Origin: Azoarcus sp. DN11
Lineage (GTDB): Bacteria > Pseudomonadota > Gammaproteobacteria > Burkholderiales > Rhodocyclaceae
Direction: 5' to 3'
Assembly (NCBI RefSeq): GCF_003628555.1
Contig: NZ_CP021731.1
Location: 620,001-684,000 of the forward strand
Length of the DNA stretch: 64,000 nt
The stretch's first letter is position 1; every line of letters starts with the position of its first letter. Shown in pieces: positions 9,506 to 22,599 of this stretch. A program made the position numbers and the translations under genes. Under the pieces are notes generated by a model. It did not search any database, was not told the DNA's origin, and saw only the letters and a list, made by a program, of their open reading frames with translations.

Positions 9506-12500
9506 GTGACCTTCGCGGGGGCCTCGCCGTTCAACCGCCCGCCCGCGTCGCCGGATGCTGGCGCCTTCCGACGACCACAAAGATTGACTGCAACCGACTC
9601 TCGCCACGCCGACGCGCGCCGGCGCGGTGACGATTTTTCCGATTGCCTCACCGCCGACCGTCCGCGCCTGCGGCGTCTCGTGCGTGACCTCGGCCGCAAC
9701 CAGGGCGCAAGGCGCGAGCGTCTGCAAGCGGATCTCGATGCCCTGCACGCCCGCTCGCGTGCCGCGCTCGCCGAACGCCGGGCGCGCCTGCCGCAGCCCG
9801 ACTTCCCCGCCGAACTCCCCGTCACGCAAAGGCGCGACGAAATCGCCGAAGCGATCGCCGCCCATCAGGTCGTCATCGTCTGCGGCGAAACCGGCTCCGG
9901 CAAGACCACCCAGCTCCCCAAGATCTGCCTCGCGCTGGGCCGTGGAGCCGCCGGCCTCATCGGCCACACCCAGCCGCGGCGGCTTGCCGCCCGCGCGACC
10001 GCGACCCGCATCGCCCAGGAGCTGAAATCCGAACTTGGCCGGGCCGTCGGCTACAAGATTCGCTTCACCGACCGTCTCAGCGAATCGAGCTGCATCAAGC
10101 TGATGACCGACGGCATCCTGCTCGCCGAGACGCAGGGCGATCCCTCGCTCGCCGCCTACGACACACTGATCATCGACGAGGCCCACGAGCGCAGCCTCAA
10201 CATCGACTTCCTGCTCGGCTACCTCCGGACGTTGCTGCCGCGCCGCCCCGACCTCAAAGTCATCGTCACCTCCGCGACGCTCGACGCCGACCGCTTCGCG
10301 CGCCACTTCGCCGGCGCCGACGGCAAGCCCGCGCCGGTGATCGAAGTCTCCGGTCGCCTCTACCCGATCGAGTTGCGCTACCGCCCGGTCGAAAGCGACG
10401 ACGCGCCCACGCAGGAGTCCCGCCGTCCCGGCGCCGACCGCCGCAAGGACCGCGACCTCTACGATGCCCTCGTGGACGCTGTCGACGAAGCCCACCGCAG
10501 CGGCCCCGGCGACACCCTGGTGTTCCTCCCCGGCGAGCGCGAAATACGCGAAGCCGCCGAAGCGCTGCGCAAGGCCCACCACGCCTCCGGCACCGAGATC
10601 CTGCCGCTCTACGCTCGCCAGTCCGCGCAGGAGCAGGCGAGGGTGTTCGCCCCCGGCCGCGGCCGCCGCGTCGTCCTCGCGACCAACGTCGCCGAAACCT
10701 CGCTCACCGTCCCCGGCATCCGCTACGTCGTCGACACCGGCCTTGCGCGTGTAAAACGCTACTCGCACCGCAACAAGGTCGAGCAACTGCAGGTCGAGAA
10801 GATCGCCCAGTCCGCCGCGAAGCAGCGCGCTGGCCGCTGCGGCCGCGTCATGGATGGCGTCTGCTTCCGCCTCTACGACGAGGACGACCTCGGCAAGCGT
10901 CCCGCGCACACCGACCCCGAGATCCTGCGCTCCTCGCTCGCCGGCGTGATCCTGCGCATGAAGTCGCTGCGCCTCGGTGCCGTCGAAGACTTCCCCTTCA
11001 TCGATGCGCCGCTGCCGCGCATGATCGCCGACGGCTACCAACTCCTCACCGAGCTCGGTGCCGTCACGGACGACGATGCGCGCGAACTCACGCCCTCCGG
11101 CGTTGAACTCGCGAAGCTCCCGGTCGACCCCAAGATCGGCCGCATGATCCTCGCCGCCCGCGACCGCGCCTGCCTCACCGAAGTACTGGTCATCGCCGCC
11201 GCCCTGTCGACCCAGGATCCACGCGAACGCAACCCCGAAAGCCCCGGCGCCGCCGACCAGGCGCACGCCAGGTTCCGCGGCGGCGAGAGCGACCAGCGCT
11301 CCGAATTCCTCTGGTACTGGAACCTCTGGAAAGCCTGGGGCGAAGTCCTTCGCCACGAGACCGGCAGCAAGCAGAAGGCGTGGGCGAAGCAACACCACCT
11401 TTCCTATATGCGCCTGCGCGAATGGCGCGACGTGCACACCCAGCTCCACACCCTGTGCACCGAACACGGCTGGAAGGAAAACCAGCAGCCCGCCCACTAC
11501 GACGCGATCCACAAGGCGCTGCTCGCCGGACTCCTCGGCCACGTCGGCTGCAAGATCGAAGATGCCAGCGGCCCGCAGGCCGGCAGCTACCTCGGCGCCC
11601 GCGGCATCAAGTTCTGGCCGCATCCCGGCTCCGCGATTGCCAAGAAAGCCGGCAAATGGATCGTCAGCGCCGAACTCGTTGACACCTCGCGCCTCTTCGG
11701 CCGCTGTCTCGCGAAGATCGAGCCCGAATGGCTCGAAGAAGTCGGCGCCCACCTCGTCAAGCGCCAGGTCTTCGAGCCCCACTGGTCCAAAGCCTCCGGC
11801 GCCGTGCGCGCCTGGGAGCGCGGCACGCTGCACGGCCTCGTCCTCTACCCGAAGCGCGGCATCGGCTATCGCGATACCGACCCCGAGCTGTGCCGCGAAC
11901 TCCTCATTCGCGAAGGCCTCGTCCAGGGTGAGATCGCCGAAGGCCCCGCGCGCGGCATGCCCTTCCTGCAACACAACCGCCGCCTCGTCGCCGAGATCGA
12001 ACGCCTCGAACACAAATCGCGCCGCCCCGACGTGCTCGTCGACGAAGAACTGATCCACGCCTTCTACGACGCCAAGCTCCCCGCCGACATCGTCGATCTC
12101 GCGAGCTTCGACGCGTGGCGCAAACAAGCCGAAAAGGCCGAGCCCAAGCTGCTGTATCTGAGCCGCGACCAGCTCATGCGCCACGAGGCCGAAGGCATCA
12201 CCACCGACCGCTTCCCCGCGAACTTCGAAGTCCTCGGCCAGAAGCTCAAACTCACCTACCTGCACCAACCCGGCGAAGCCGACGACGGCGTCACGCTCAC
12301 CGTCCCGCTCGCGATGCTCAACCAGATCCCCGCGAACCGCTGCGAATGGCTCGTGCCCGGCCTGCTGGAAGAAAAGGTGGCGGCGCTGCTGCGCACCGTC
12401 CCCCAAAAGCACCGCCACCGCCTGCAACCCGTCGCCGAAAGCGCCACCGCCTTCATGGAACACCATGAGGCCGGCGAATGGGATGCCGACGAACCGCTCC

Positions 12501-13672
12501 TGCGCGCCCTGCAACGCTTCGTCGAGGATCGCGTCTCGCTCAAGCTCCCGATGGAGTCCTTCCGCGCGGAAAACCTCCATCCGCACTGCTACATGAACTT
12601 CCGCGTGATCGACGAGCACGGCCGCGTGCTCGGCCAGTCGCGCAACCTCGCCGAGCTGCGCACGCGACTCCGCGATCAGGTCGCCGAGCGATTCAGGGGC
12701 GCACGGATCACGATGCCGGAAACGGCCGCGCCGAAGACCGCAACGCCAACGCCGCCACCCGTGGCTACGAAAGGGCAGGGCGCTCCAGCGAAAACCGCTG
12801 TCGAACCTGCCTCCGCCCAACTTGCCGGCTTCACCGCCTGGACCTTCGGCCCTCTGCCCGAACTCCTCGAAGTCAAAGTCGCCGGCCGCGAAGTCATCGG
12901 TTTCCCCGCACTGCACGACGACGGCGACAGCGTCTCGCTGCGCCCCCACGACACCCCCGAAGAAGCCGCCAAGGTCCACCGCAAAGGCCTCACGCGCCTC
13001 TTCGTCCTGACCCTGAAGGACCAGGTCCGCGCCATCGAACGTCTGCCCGGCCTGCGTGACCTCGCGCTCGCCTTCATCCCCTTCGGCACCGAAGCCGAAC
13101 TCAAGGCCCAACTCGTCGCCGCAACCCTCGAACGCACCTGCCTGCTCGACCCGCTGCCGACCGACGCCCCAAGCTTCGAGCAACGCTGCACCGAAGCCAA
13201 ATCCCGCATCACCCTCATCGCGCAGGAATTCATGCGCCTCGCGACCACGCTGATCGCCGAGCACGCCGCGCTGCAGAAACGCCTCACTGGCATGAAGGGC
13301 TTCCCCGAAGCGGCCGCCGACCTCCAGAGCCAGGTCCGCGAACTCATGCCCAAGGACTTCCTCGTCGCCTACCCCTGGGAACGCCTCGCCCACTTCCCGC
13401 GCTACCTCAAGGCCGCCGGCGTACGCCTCGACAAGCTGCGCAACAATCCCGCACGCGACGCCCAGCTGCAGGCCGACTGGCGCAGCCTCGCCCAGCCCTT
13501 CGAGCGCGAACATCTCGCCAAGTGCAAGGCCGGCGTCAGCGACCCGAGTCTCGACGAGTTCCGCTGGCTCCTCGAAGAACTGCGCGTCGGCCTCTTCGCC
13601 CAGGAACTCAGGACTCCCATGCCGATGTCGGTCAAGCGCCTGCAAAAAATCTGGGACGCCCGCCCCCGCTAA
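9506..13672 (+). CDS. hrpA: ATP-dependent RNA helicase HrpA
   Basis: A very large DEAH-box helicase (up to 1388 residues; E. coli HrpA is about 1300). The motifs follow in order: GETGSGKTTQLPK (Walker A), TQPRRLAAR (Ia), DEAHERSLNIDFLLGYL (II), TSATLD (III), LPLYARQS and FLPGEREI (IV), VLATNVAETSLTVPG (V) and QRAGRCGRV (VI), then the HrpA-type C-terminal regions ending in RLQKIWDARPR. A Thr/Pro/Ala-rich linker lies about 1070-1100 residues in. The start is uncertain. GTG 9506 has no clear ribosome site and yields a Pro-rich leader. TTG 9584, also without a clear site, would remove 26 residues. HrpA-type helicases act on mRNA and ribosomes, including rescue of collided ribosomes. Confidence 0.93.
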   Translation: MTFAGASPFNRPPASPDAGAFRRPQRLTATDSRHADARRRGDDFSDCLTADRPRLRRLVRDLGRNQGARRERLQADLDALHARSRAALAERRARLPQPDFPAELPVTQRRDEIAEAIAAHQVVIVCGETGSGKTTQLPKICLALGRGAAGLIGHTQPRRLAARATATRIAQELKSELGRAVGYKIRFTDRLSESSCIKLMTDGILLAETQGDPSLAAYDTLIIDEAHERSLNIDFLLGYLRTLLPRRPDLKVIVTSATLDADRFARHFAGADGKPAPVIEVSGRLYPIELRYRPVESDDAPTQESRRPGADRRKDRDLYDALVDAVDEAHRSGPGDTLVFLPGEREIREAAEALRKAHHASGTEILPLYARQSAQEQARVFAPGRGRRVVLATNVAETSLTVPGIRYVVDTGLARVKRYSHRNKVEQLQVEKIAQSAAKQRAGRCGRVMDGVCFRLYDEDDLGKRPAHTDPEILRSSLAGVILRMKSLRLGAVEDFPFIDAPLPRMIADGYQLLTELGAVTDDDARELTPSGVELAKLPVDPKIGRMILAARDRACLTEVLVIAAALSTQDPRERNPESPGAADQAHARFRGGESDQRSEFLWYWNLWKAWGEVLRHETGSKQKAWAKQHHLSYMRLREWRDVHTQLHTLCTEHGWKENQQPAHYDAIHKALLAGLLGHVGCKIEDASGPQAGSYLGARGIKFWPHPGSAIAKKAGKWIVSAELVDTSRLFGRCLAKIEPEWLEEVGAHLVKRQVFEPHWSKASGAVRAWERGTLHGLVLYPKRGIGYRDTDPELCRELLIREGLVQGEIAEGPARGMPFLQHNRRLVAEIERLEHKSRRPDVLVDEELIHAFYDAKLPADIVDLASFDAWRKQAEKAEPKLLYLSRDQLMRHEAEGITTDRFPANFEVLGQKLKLTYLHQPGEADDGVTLTVPLAMLNQIPANRCEWLVPGLLEEKVAALLRTVPQKHRHRLQPVAESATAFMEHHEAGEWDADEPLLRALQRFVEDRVSLKLPMESFRAENLHPHCYMNFRVIDEHGRVLGQSRNLAELRTRLRDQVAERFRGARITMPETAAPKTATPTPPPVATKGQGAPAKTAVEPASAQLAGFTAWTFGPLPELLEVKVAGREVIGFPALHDDGDSVSLRPHDTPEEAAKVHRKGLTRLFVLTLKDQVRAIERLPGLRDLALAFIPFGTEAELKAQLVAATLERTCLLDPLPTDAPSFEQRCTEAKSRITLIAQEFMRLATTLIAEHAALQKRLTGMKGFPEAAADLQSQVRELMPKDFLVAYPWERLAHFPRYLKAAGVRLDKLRNNPARDAQLQADWRSLAQPFEREHLAKCKAGVSDPSLDEFRWLLEELRVGLFAQELRTPMPMSVKRLQKIWDARPR

Positions 13673-13702
13673 ACGCCAGTCGACATTCACCCACGCGAGG
13701 GT

Positions 13703-13885
13703 GTCCGGGCGGGGCTGGCCAGGGGCTGTCGAGAGCGCCGGATCGGAGTACGTCGCGGAGGAAAGAACGGCGCGGCATGTCTGAGCCGGCGCAGCCGGCG
13801 AGTTTGCCGCGACGCCTCCGCGACGTACTCCGATCCGGGAAGCCGCAGGCCGCGAACGCCTGCCCCTGGCCAGCCCCGCCCGGAC
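13703..13885. repeat. Large nested palindrome between hrpA and rpsF
   Basis: Two perfect 24-bp inverted repeats are nested: 13703-13726 with 13862-13885 (outer), and 13738-13761 with 13815-13838 (inner). A further short stem (CGCGGCA with TGCCGCG) and GCCGGC pairs sit in the centre. The core also contains CATGTCTGAG and CGAGTTTGCCGCG, which resemble motifs I have seen in dispersed extragenic elements of related bacteria. This fills most of the 360-base gap at 13673-14032, which otherwise holds only the rpsF promoter. It could act as a terminator for hrpA or be a non-autonomous mobile repeat. Confidence 0.85.
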
Positions 13886-13937
13886 GCCCGGATCAGCAGC
13901 ACGGCGCCCGACAACCGCACGCCCTAAACATCGCACT

Positions 13938-13966
13938 TTGATCCGTCAAGCTTTTCCTGCTATCCT
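13938..13966 (+). promoter_or_regulatory. Probable rpsF operon sigma70 promoter
   Basis: TTGATC at 13938-13943 and TATCCT at 13961-13966 are separated by 17 bases. Transcription would start about 60 bases before the rpsF ATG. The element lies just downstream of the nested palindrome. Confidence 0.55.
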
Positions 13967-14032
13967 TCCCGGCTTTCCCTTGCTCCACCGGACCGCATGC
14001 CGGGGAGCTGCCATCAACCGCAAGGAGTCTCC

Positions 14033-14416
14033 ATGCGACATTACGAAGTTGTATTCATCGTCCACCCGGACCAGTCGGAACAGGTCCCGGCGATGATCGA
14101 GCGCTACAAGTCGCTCGTCACCGCCCGCAATGGCCAGATCCATCGCCTCGAAGACTGGGGCCGCCGCCAGATGGCCTATCCGATCCAGAAGGTGCACAAG
14201 GCCCACTACGTCCTCATGAACATCGAGTGCGACGGCGAAGCGCTGAGCGAACTCGAGCACGCCTTCAAGTTCAACGACGCCGTCCTGCGTCACCTCGTCG
14301 TCAAGATGAAGGGCGCCGTGACCACCCCGTCGCCGATGATGAAGGAAGAAAAGTCCCGCTCGCTGACCGCCGCGCCCGCCGCGGAAGAAGCGAAGACCGA
14401 GACCGAATCCGCTTGA
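14033..14416 (+). CDS. rpsF: 30S ribosomal protein S6
   Basis: This 127-residue protein starts [19 protein letters not shown], the standard S6 N-terminus. It binds S18 in the central platform of the small subunit. AAGGAG lies 8 bases before the ATG, whereas an in-frame ATG at 13997 would add twelve unrelated residues. The conserved [21 protein letters not shown] block is present. The C-terminal tail is extended and charged ([23 protein letters not shown]), as is common in proteobacterial S6. It is first in rpsF-priB-rpsR-rplI, and its stop is one base before the priB GTG. Confidence 0.97.
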   Translation: MRHYEVVFIVHPDQSEQVPAMIERYKSLVTARNGQIHRLEDWGRRQMAYPIQKVHKAHYVLMNIECDGEALSELEHAFKFNDAVLRHLVVKMKGAVTTPSPMMKEEKSRSLTAAPAAEEAKTETESA

Positions 14417-14417
14417 G

Positions 14418-14771
14418 GTGGCCGACTCGGGGAGCAACCAGCTGCACCTCGACGCCCGGATCGCTGAACTCCAGCCCCTGCGTCGAACCCCGGCAGGAGT
14501 GCCGATCGCCGCATGCGGCCTCGCGCACGAATCGAAACAGATCGAAGCGGGCCTCGTCCGCGACGTTTCGGTGGAACTGCAGGCGGTGGCAGTCGGTGAT
14601 CTGGCCGGCGTTCTGGCCAGCGCATCCCCCGGCATGAGGATAAGGGTCGCCGGATTTCTCGCTGCGAAGAGTCTTCGCAGCCGGAGCCCGGTACTGCACC
14701 TGAGCAAGATCGAATTTCTGGAAGGAAACGAAAATGGCGTTCAACAAGAAGTTTGCAAAGAAAAAGGATGA
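14418..14771 (+). CDS. priB: Primosomal replication protein N
   Basis: A single-strand-binding OB-fold protein of 117 residues that helps restart stalled replication forks with PriA. It begins with GTG at 14418, one base after the rpsF stop. Visible blocks are the N-terminal [23 protein letters not shown], then [11 protein letters not shown] and the C-terminal [12 protein letters not shown]. The position between rpsF and rpsR is the classic location of priB in beta- and gammaproteobacteria. Its last 38 bases overlap the start of rpsR in a different frame, so the two genes are probably translationally coupled. Confidence 0.9.
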   Translation: MADSGSNQLHLDARIAELQPLRRTPAGVPIAACGLAHESKQIEAGLVRDVSVELQAVAVGDLAGVLASASPGMRIRVAGFLAAKSLRSRSPVLHLSKIEFLEGNENGVQQEVCKEKG

Positions 14772-15006
14772 CCGCGGCAACCGCGGCCTGTTCAAGCGTC
14801 GCAAGTTCTGCCGCTTCACCGCGGAGAAGATCGAGGAAGTCGACTACAAGGACGTCGACATCCTGAAGGACTTTGTCACCGAAAACAGCAAGATCATGCC
14901 GGCCCGCATCACCGGCACCAAGGCCCACTACCAGCGTCAGCTGTCGACGGCGATCAAGCGTGCCCGCTTCCTCGCCCTGCTGCCCTACACCGATCTGCAC
15001 AAGTAA
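14734..15006 (+). CDS. rpsR: 30S ribosomal protein S18
   Basis: A 90-residue ribosomal protein that partners S6 on the platform of the 30S subunit. It contains the conserved blocks [40 protein letters not shown] and [22 protein letters not shown]. The Lys-rich N-terminus ([13 protein letters not shown]) is typical of the beta-proteobacterial form. The ATG has GGAAGGAAACGAAA just upstream and overlaps the end of priB by 38 bases. Confidence 0.97.
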   Translation: MAFNKKFAKKKDDRGNRGLFKRRKFCRFTAEKIEEVDYKDVDILKDFVTENSKIMPARITGTKAHYQRQLSTAIKRARFLALLPYTDLHK

Positions 15007-15022
15007 TCAGGAGAGATCGGAC

Positions 15023-15472
15023 ATGCAAATCATTCTGCTCGAAAAAGTCGCCAACCTCGGCACCCTCGGCGACGTGGTCAAGGTCAAGGATGGCTACGCC
15101 CGCAACTTCCTGATCCCGCAAGGCAAGGCCAAGCGCGCGACCCAGTCCAACATGGCCGAGTTCGAAGCCAAGCGCGCCGAACTCGAAAAGGCCCAGGCCG
15201 AGAAGCTCACCGCGGCCCAGGAAATCGCCACCAAGCTCGAAGGCCTGATGCTCCAGATCGCCCGCAAGGCTGGCATGGACGGCCGCCTGTTCGGCTCGGT
15301 CACCAACATCGACATCGCCGAAGCGCTGGAAGGCCAGGGCTTCAAGGTCGAGCGCAGCGCGATCCGCATGCCGGAAGGCCCGATCAAGGCCATCGGCGAC
15401 GTGCAGATCGACGTCGCCCTGCACCACGACGTCGTCGTCCCGGTCACCGTTTCCGTGCTCGGCGAACAGTAA
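15023..15472 (+). CDS. rplI: 50S ribosomal protein L9
   Basis: A 149-residue protein of the large subunit, the usual length. The N-terminal domain [19 protein letters not shown] with [16 protein letters not shown], the connecting helix and the C-terminal domain ([16 protein letters not shown], then [13 protein letters not shown]) are all present. The ATG at 15023 follows CAGGAGAGATCGGAC. An open frame continues upstream to 14873, but it is a shadow of rpsR. Last gene of the operon, followed at once by an intrinsic terminator. Confidence 0.97.
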   Translation: MQIILLEKVANLGTLGDVVKVKDGYARNFLIPQGKAKRATQSNMAEFEAKRAELEKAQAEKLTAAQEIATKLEGLMLQIARKAGMDGRLFGSVTNIDIAEALEGQGFKVERSAIRMPEGPIKAIGDVQIDVALHHDVVVPVTVSVLGEQ

Positions 15473-15493
15473 TTCGCCCGCGATAACGCGACC

Positions 15494-15526
15494 CAAAGGG
15501 GCTGCCTCGGCAGCCCCTTTCCTTTT
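15494..15526 (+). terminator. Rho-independent terminator after rplI
   Basis: The stem AAAGGGGCTGCC pairs with GGCAGCCCCTTT around a TC loop and is followed by CCTTTTT. It lies about 20 bases after the rplI stop and closes the rpsF operon. Confidence 0.92.
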
Positions 15527-15585
15527 TCAGCGCCCCTGCCGCTTCGGTAGAATTCCGCACTCGCCTTCCACGAAGACTGCCCCCG

Positions 15586-16992
15586 ATGGCCACTCAAAAG
15601 CGCCGCTTCGAAAACTCCGGTGATCCTGCGATCTCGGCAATCAAGCTCCCGCCGCACTCGCTCGAAGCCGAGCAATCCCTGATTGGCGGCATTCTGCTCG
15701 ACAACCAGGCCTGGGAGCGCGTCGCCGATCTCGCCAGCGAAACCGATTTCTATCGCGACGACCATCGACGCATCTTCCGGCATATCAGCAAGCTGCTTGA
15801 CCTCGGCAAGCCTGCCGACGTCGTCACCGTCTTCGAATCCCTCGAGAAAAACGGCGAATCCGAGCAGGCCGGCGGGCTCGCCTATCTTGCGGAGATCGCC
15901 AACGGCACGCCATCGGCCGCCAACATCCGCCGCTACGCCGAAATCGTCCGCGAGCGCGCGATCTTGCGCAAACTCGTGAGCGTCGGCGACGAGATCGCCG
16001 CGTCCGCGCTCAGCGCGACCGGCCGCGACGCCAAGACCCTGCTCGACGAAGCGGAAGCCAAGGTCTTCGAGATCGCCGAATCGAGTGCCCGCAGCACCAC
16101 CGGCTTTGTCTCGATCCAGCCCATTCTCAAGCAGGTCGTCGACCGCGTGCAGGAGCTCTACGACCGCGACAACCCCTCGGAGGTCACGGGCGTGCCGACC
16201 GGTCTGGTTGACCTCGACGACAAGACGTCCGGCCTCCAGCCCTCGGACATGATCATCGTCGCCGGCCGTCCTGCGATGGGCAAGACCACCTTTGCGCTCA
16301 ACATCGCCGAGCACGTTGCCATCGACTGCAAACTGCCCGTCGCGATCTTCTCGATGGAAATGCCCGGCACCCAGCTCGCGACCCGCTTCATCTCCTCGGT
16401 TGGCCGCATCGACCAGGGAAAGATCCGCACCGGCCGGCTCGGTGACGAGGACTGGCAGCGCCTCACGATGGCGATGGGCAAACTCTACGACGCCCCGCTC
16501 TTCATCGACGAGACGCCCGGCCTCAACCCCATCGACCTGCGTGCCCGAGCGCGGCGCCTTTCGCGCCAATGCGGCAAGCTCGGCCTCATCGTCATCGACT
16601 ACCTGCAACTCATGGTCGGCACCAAGGAGAGCGACAACCGCGCCGCCGAGCTGTCCGAGATCTCGCGCTCGATCAAGTCGCTCGCCAAGGAACTGCACGT
16701 CCCCATCGTCGCCCTGTCCCAGCTCAACCGGAGCCTCGAGCAGCGCCCCAACAAGCGCCCGGTGATGTCGGACCTGCGCGAATCGGGCGCCATTGAGCAG
16801 GACGCGGACATCATCATGTTCATCTACCGGGACGAGGTCTATAACCCGGACTCGCCCGACAAGGGCACGGCCGAACTCATCATCGGCAAGCATCGTAACG
16901 GCCCGACTGGAACTGTGCGCATGACCTTTATCGGCGAATGCACGCGTTTCGAGAATTACGCGGGCGGGTCGGGTTTTTATCAGAGCGAATGA
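15586..16992 (+). CDS. dnaB: Replicative DNA helicase DnaB
   Basis: A hexameric helicase of 468 residues that unwinds DNA at the replication fork. The N-terminal domain contains PPHSLEAEQSLIGGILLDN. The C-terminal RecA-like motor has GVPTGLVDLDDKTSGLQPSDMIIVAGRPAMGKTTFALNIA (Walker A within), FSMEMPGTQLATRF, LIVIDYLQLM (Walker B), VPIVALSQLNRSLEQRPNKRP and the arginine-finger region KHRNGPTGTVRMTF. No intein interrupts the usual insertion sites. The gene has its own probable -10 (TAGAAT near 15548). It sits between the rplI terminator and the rRNA operon promoters. Confidence 0.97.
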   Translation: MATQKRRFENSGDPAISAIKLPPHSLEAEQSLIGGILLDNQAWERVADLASETDFYRDDHRRIFRHISKLLDLGKPADVVTVFESLEKNGESEQAGGLAYLAEIANGTPSAANIRRYAEIVRERAILRKLVSVGDEIAASALSATGRDAKTLLDEAEAKVFEIAESSARSTTGFVSIQPILKQVVDRVQELYDRDNPSEVTGVPTGLVDLDDKTSGLQPSDMIIVAGRPAMGKTTFALNIAEHVAIDCKLPVAIFSMEMPGTQLATRFISSVGRIDQGKIRTGRLGDEDWQRLTMAMGKLYDAPLFIDETPGLNPIDLRARARRLSRQCGKLGLIVIDYLQLMVGTKESDNRAAELSEISRSIKSLAKELHVPIVALSQLNRSLEQRPNKRPVMSDLRESGAIEQDADIIMFIYRDEVYNPDSPDKGTAELIIGKHRNGPTGTVRMTFIGECTRFENYAGGSGFYQSE

Positions 16993-17017
16993 ATTGCGGT
17001 TTTATTTCCGGGGGCGC

Positions 17018-17045
17018 TTGACGGTTTTTCTGAGGTGTATATAAT
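17018..17045 (+). promoter_or_regulatory. rRNA operon promoter P1
   Basis: TTGACG (17018-17023), a 16-base spacer and a consensus TATAAT (17040-17045), about 290 bases upstream of the 16S gene. It lies in the 344-base dnaB-16S gap (16993-17336), which holds no gene but carries two promoters, a boxA and one arm of the 16S processing stem. Confidence 0.8.
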
Positions 17046-17144
17046 TCGCGCCTCTTCAGCGCTGCGGCGGATTTCGGCGGCGGCGGTGGGGCAGGAAAGA
17101 GGTGGTCAGGGCGGCGGCGGGTTTAAAAAAGTTTGCTGCGATGC

Positions 17145-17173
17145 TTGACGAAGTTGAGGTAGTTTGTCAGAAT
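17145..17173 (+). promoter_or_regulatory. rRNA operon promoter P2
   Basis: TTGACG (17145-17150), a 17-base spacer and CAGAAT (17168-17173). An A-rich stretch (TTTAAAAAAG) lies just upstream, in the position of an UP element. Tandem promoters are normal for proteobacterial rRNA operons. Confidence 0.65.
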
Positions 17174-17196
17174 CTCTTTCTCGCTGCTTCTGCAGC

Positions 17197-17212
17197 GGTT
17201 CTTTAAAAAATT
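17197..17212 (+). promoter_or_regulatory. Leader boxA antitermination site
   Basis: GGTTCTTTAAAAAATT resembles the boxA consensus TGCTCTTTAACA bound by NusB-S10. Immediately downstream, 17215-17234 is complementary to 18901-18919, forming the double-stranded stem that RNase III would cleave to release pre-16S RNA. Confidence 0.7.
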
Positions 17213-17336
17213 GGACAACCGATAAGTGTGGGTGCTTGGTTGGCGCGGCTGAGAACTGCTTCGGCGGTTTTAATGTTGCAAAGATTGAGTGCTCAGATGT
17301 AAGTCAGTAATGATTTCTTTGAGTGCTTTGTTGGAT

Positions 17337-18874
<1,538 letters not shown>

Positions 18875-18947
18875 AAGAGACAGGCCGTGTTGGCCGAGTA
18901 TCCACAACTTATCGGTTGTTCAGGCAAGAGCCTCGAGTTTGACGAGA

Positions 18948-19024
18948 GGGTCTGTAGCTCAGCTGGTTAGAGCACCGTCTTGATAAGGCGGGGGTCGTTG
19001 GTTCGAACCCAACCAGACCCACCA
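18948..19024 (+). tRNA. tRNA-Ile (GAT)
   Basis: A 77-base cloverleaf with acceptor GGGTCTG/CAGACCC, anticodon GAT in the loop CTTGATAA, T-arm GGTTCGAACCC and an encoded CCA end. It lies in the 16S-23S spacer in the usual Ile-Ala order. Confidence 0.97.
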
Positions 19025-19035
19025 CCGAGACGAGA

Positions 19036-19111
19036 GGGGGATTAGCTCAGCTGGGAGAGCACCTGCTTTGCAAGCAGGGGGTCGTCGGTTCGATCCCGTC
19101 ATCCTCCACCA
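19036..19111 (+). tRNA. tRNA-Ala (TGC)
   Basis: A 76-base cloverleaf with acceptor GGGGGAT/ATCCTCC that contains the G3-U70 wobble used as the alanine identity element. The anticodon is TGC in CTTTGCAAG, and CCA is encoded. It starts 11 bases after tRNA-Ile. Confidence 0.97.
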
Positions 19112-19197
19112 CCCGTTGGATGGGCTCGGCTAGGTGGCTCGACGAAGGGTTAAGCCGTGTGCACGGGATGTGTGCAGGGCTTAGGCCTTGGTGCCAG

Positions 19198-19211
19198 TGT
19201 TCTTTAACAAA
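19198..19211 (+). promoter_or_regulatory. Spacer boxA antitermination site
   Basis: TGTTCTTTAACAAA is a near-consensus boxA in the 268-base tRNA-Ala to 23S spacer (19112-19379). It would reload antitermination factors before 23S transcription. I see no gene in this spacer. Confidence 0.8.
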
Positions 19212-19379
19212 GTGGAAGAAGTAAAGTGTGCGGCAGCCGGTCGAAAGGCGGGTTGCTGCATGGGTTGGTGTGATTGCATTTTTGCGTTCATCGGCGCTTT
19301 GAACCAGCGGCCGGTGGATGCGCACAAGCGTGAGTTCGTCTGTAGCGGTTGAACCCTGGCGACAGGGTCCAGCGTTATA

Positions 19380-22264
<2,885 letters not shown>

Positions 22265-22347
22265 TAACCCTGGATCGCTCAACAAACTCACACAACGCAT
22301 CACACCAACCAACAACACTTTACTTCCCCCCTTTGTTACCCCTTACA

Positions 22348-22463
22348 GTCTGACGACCATAGCGTCCCGGAACCACTCCTTCCCATCCCGAACAGGACAG
22401 TGAAACAGGATCGCGCCGATGATAGTGCTCTACGTGAGTGCGAAAGTAGGTCATCGTCAGACT
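22348..22463 (+). rRNA. rrf: 5S ribosomal RNA
   Basis: About 116 bases with complementary ends AGTCTGAC and GTCAGACT. It contains GACCATAGCG, the conserved CCTTCCCATCCCGAACAGGA and GATGATAGTGCTC. Last RNA of the operon. Confidence 0.95.
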
Positions 22464-22472
22464 ACCCCACTC

Positions 22473-22513
22473 AAAAAAGCCGCTCTCCTGCCTACAGGAT
22501 GGGCGGCTTTTTT
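22473..22513 (+). terminator. rRNA operon terminator
   Basis: AAAAAAGCCGC pairs with GCGGCTTTTTT, with a short inner stem (TCCTG with CAGGA) between. It ends in a T-run and lies 10 bases after 5S. Confidence 0.93.
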
Positions 22514-22599
22514 ACGTCAACGCGCCGGTTTTCCCCTCTGATACGATGCTGCAGTCGGCGTGCAGCCGAATAACAACTCTGTGGGCGGATACAAGTTCA

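Noticed and set aside
8720..13936. A 1738-codon open frame on the minus strand opposite hrpA
   Set aside because: Antisense to the clearly conserved hrpA and crossing the Yip1-family gene as well. Long antisense frames are expected at this GC content, and the translation shows only biased repetitive composition.
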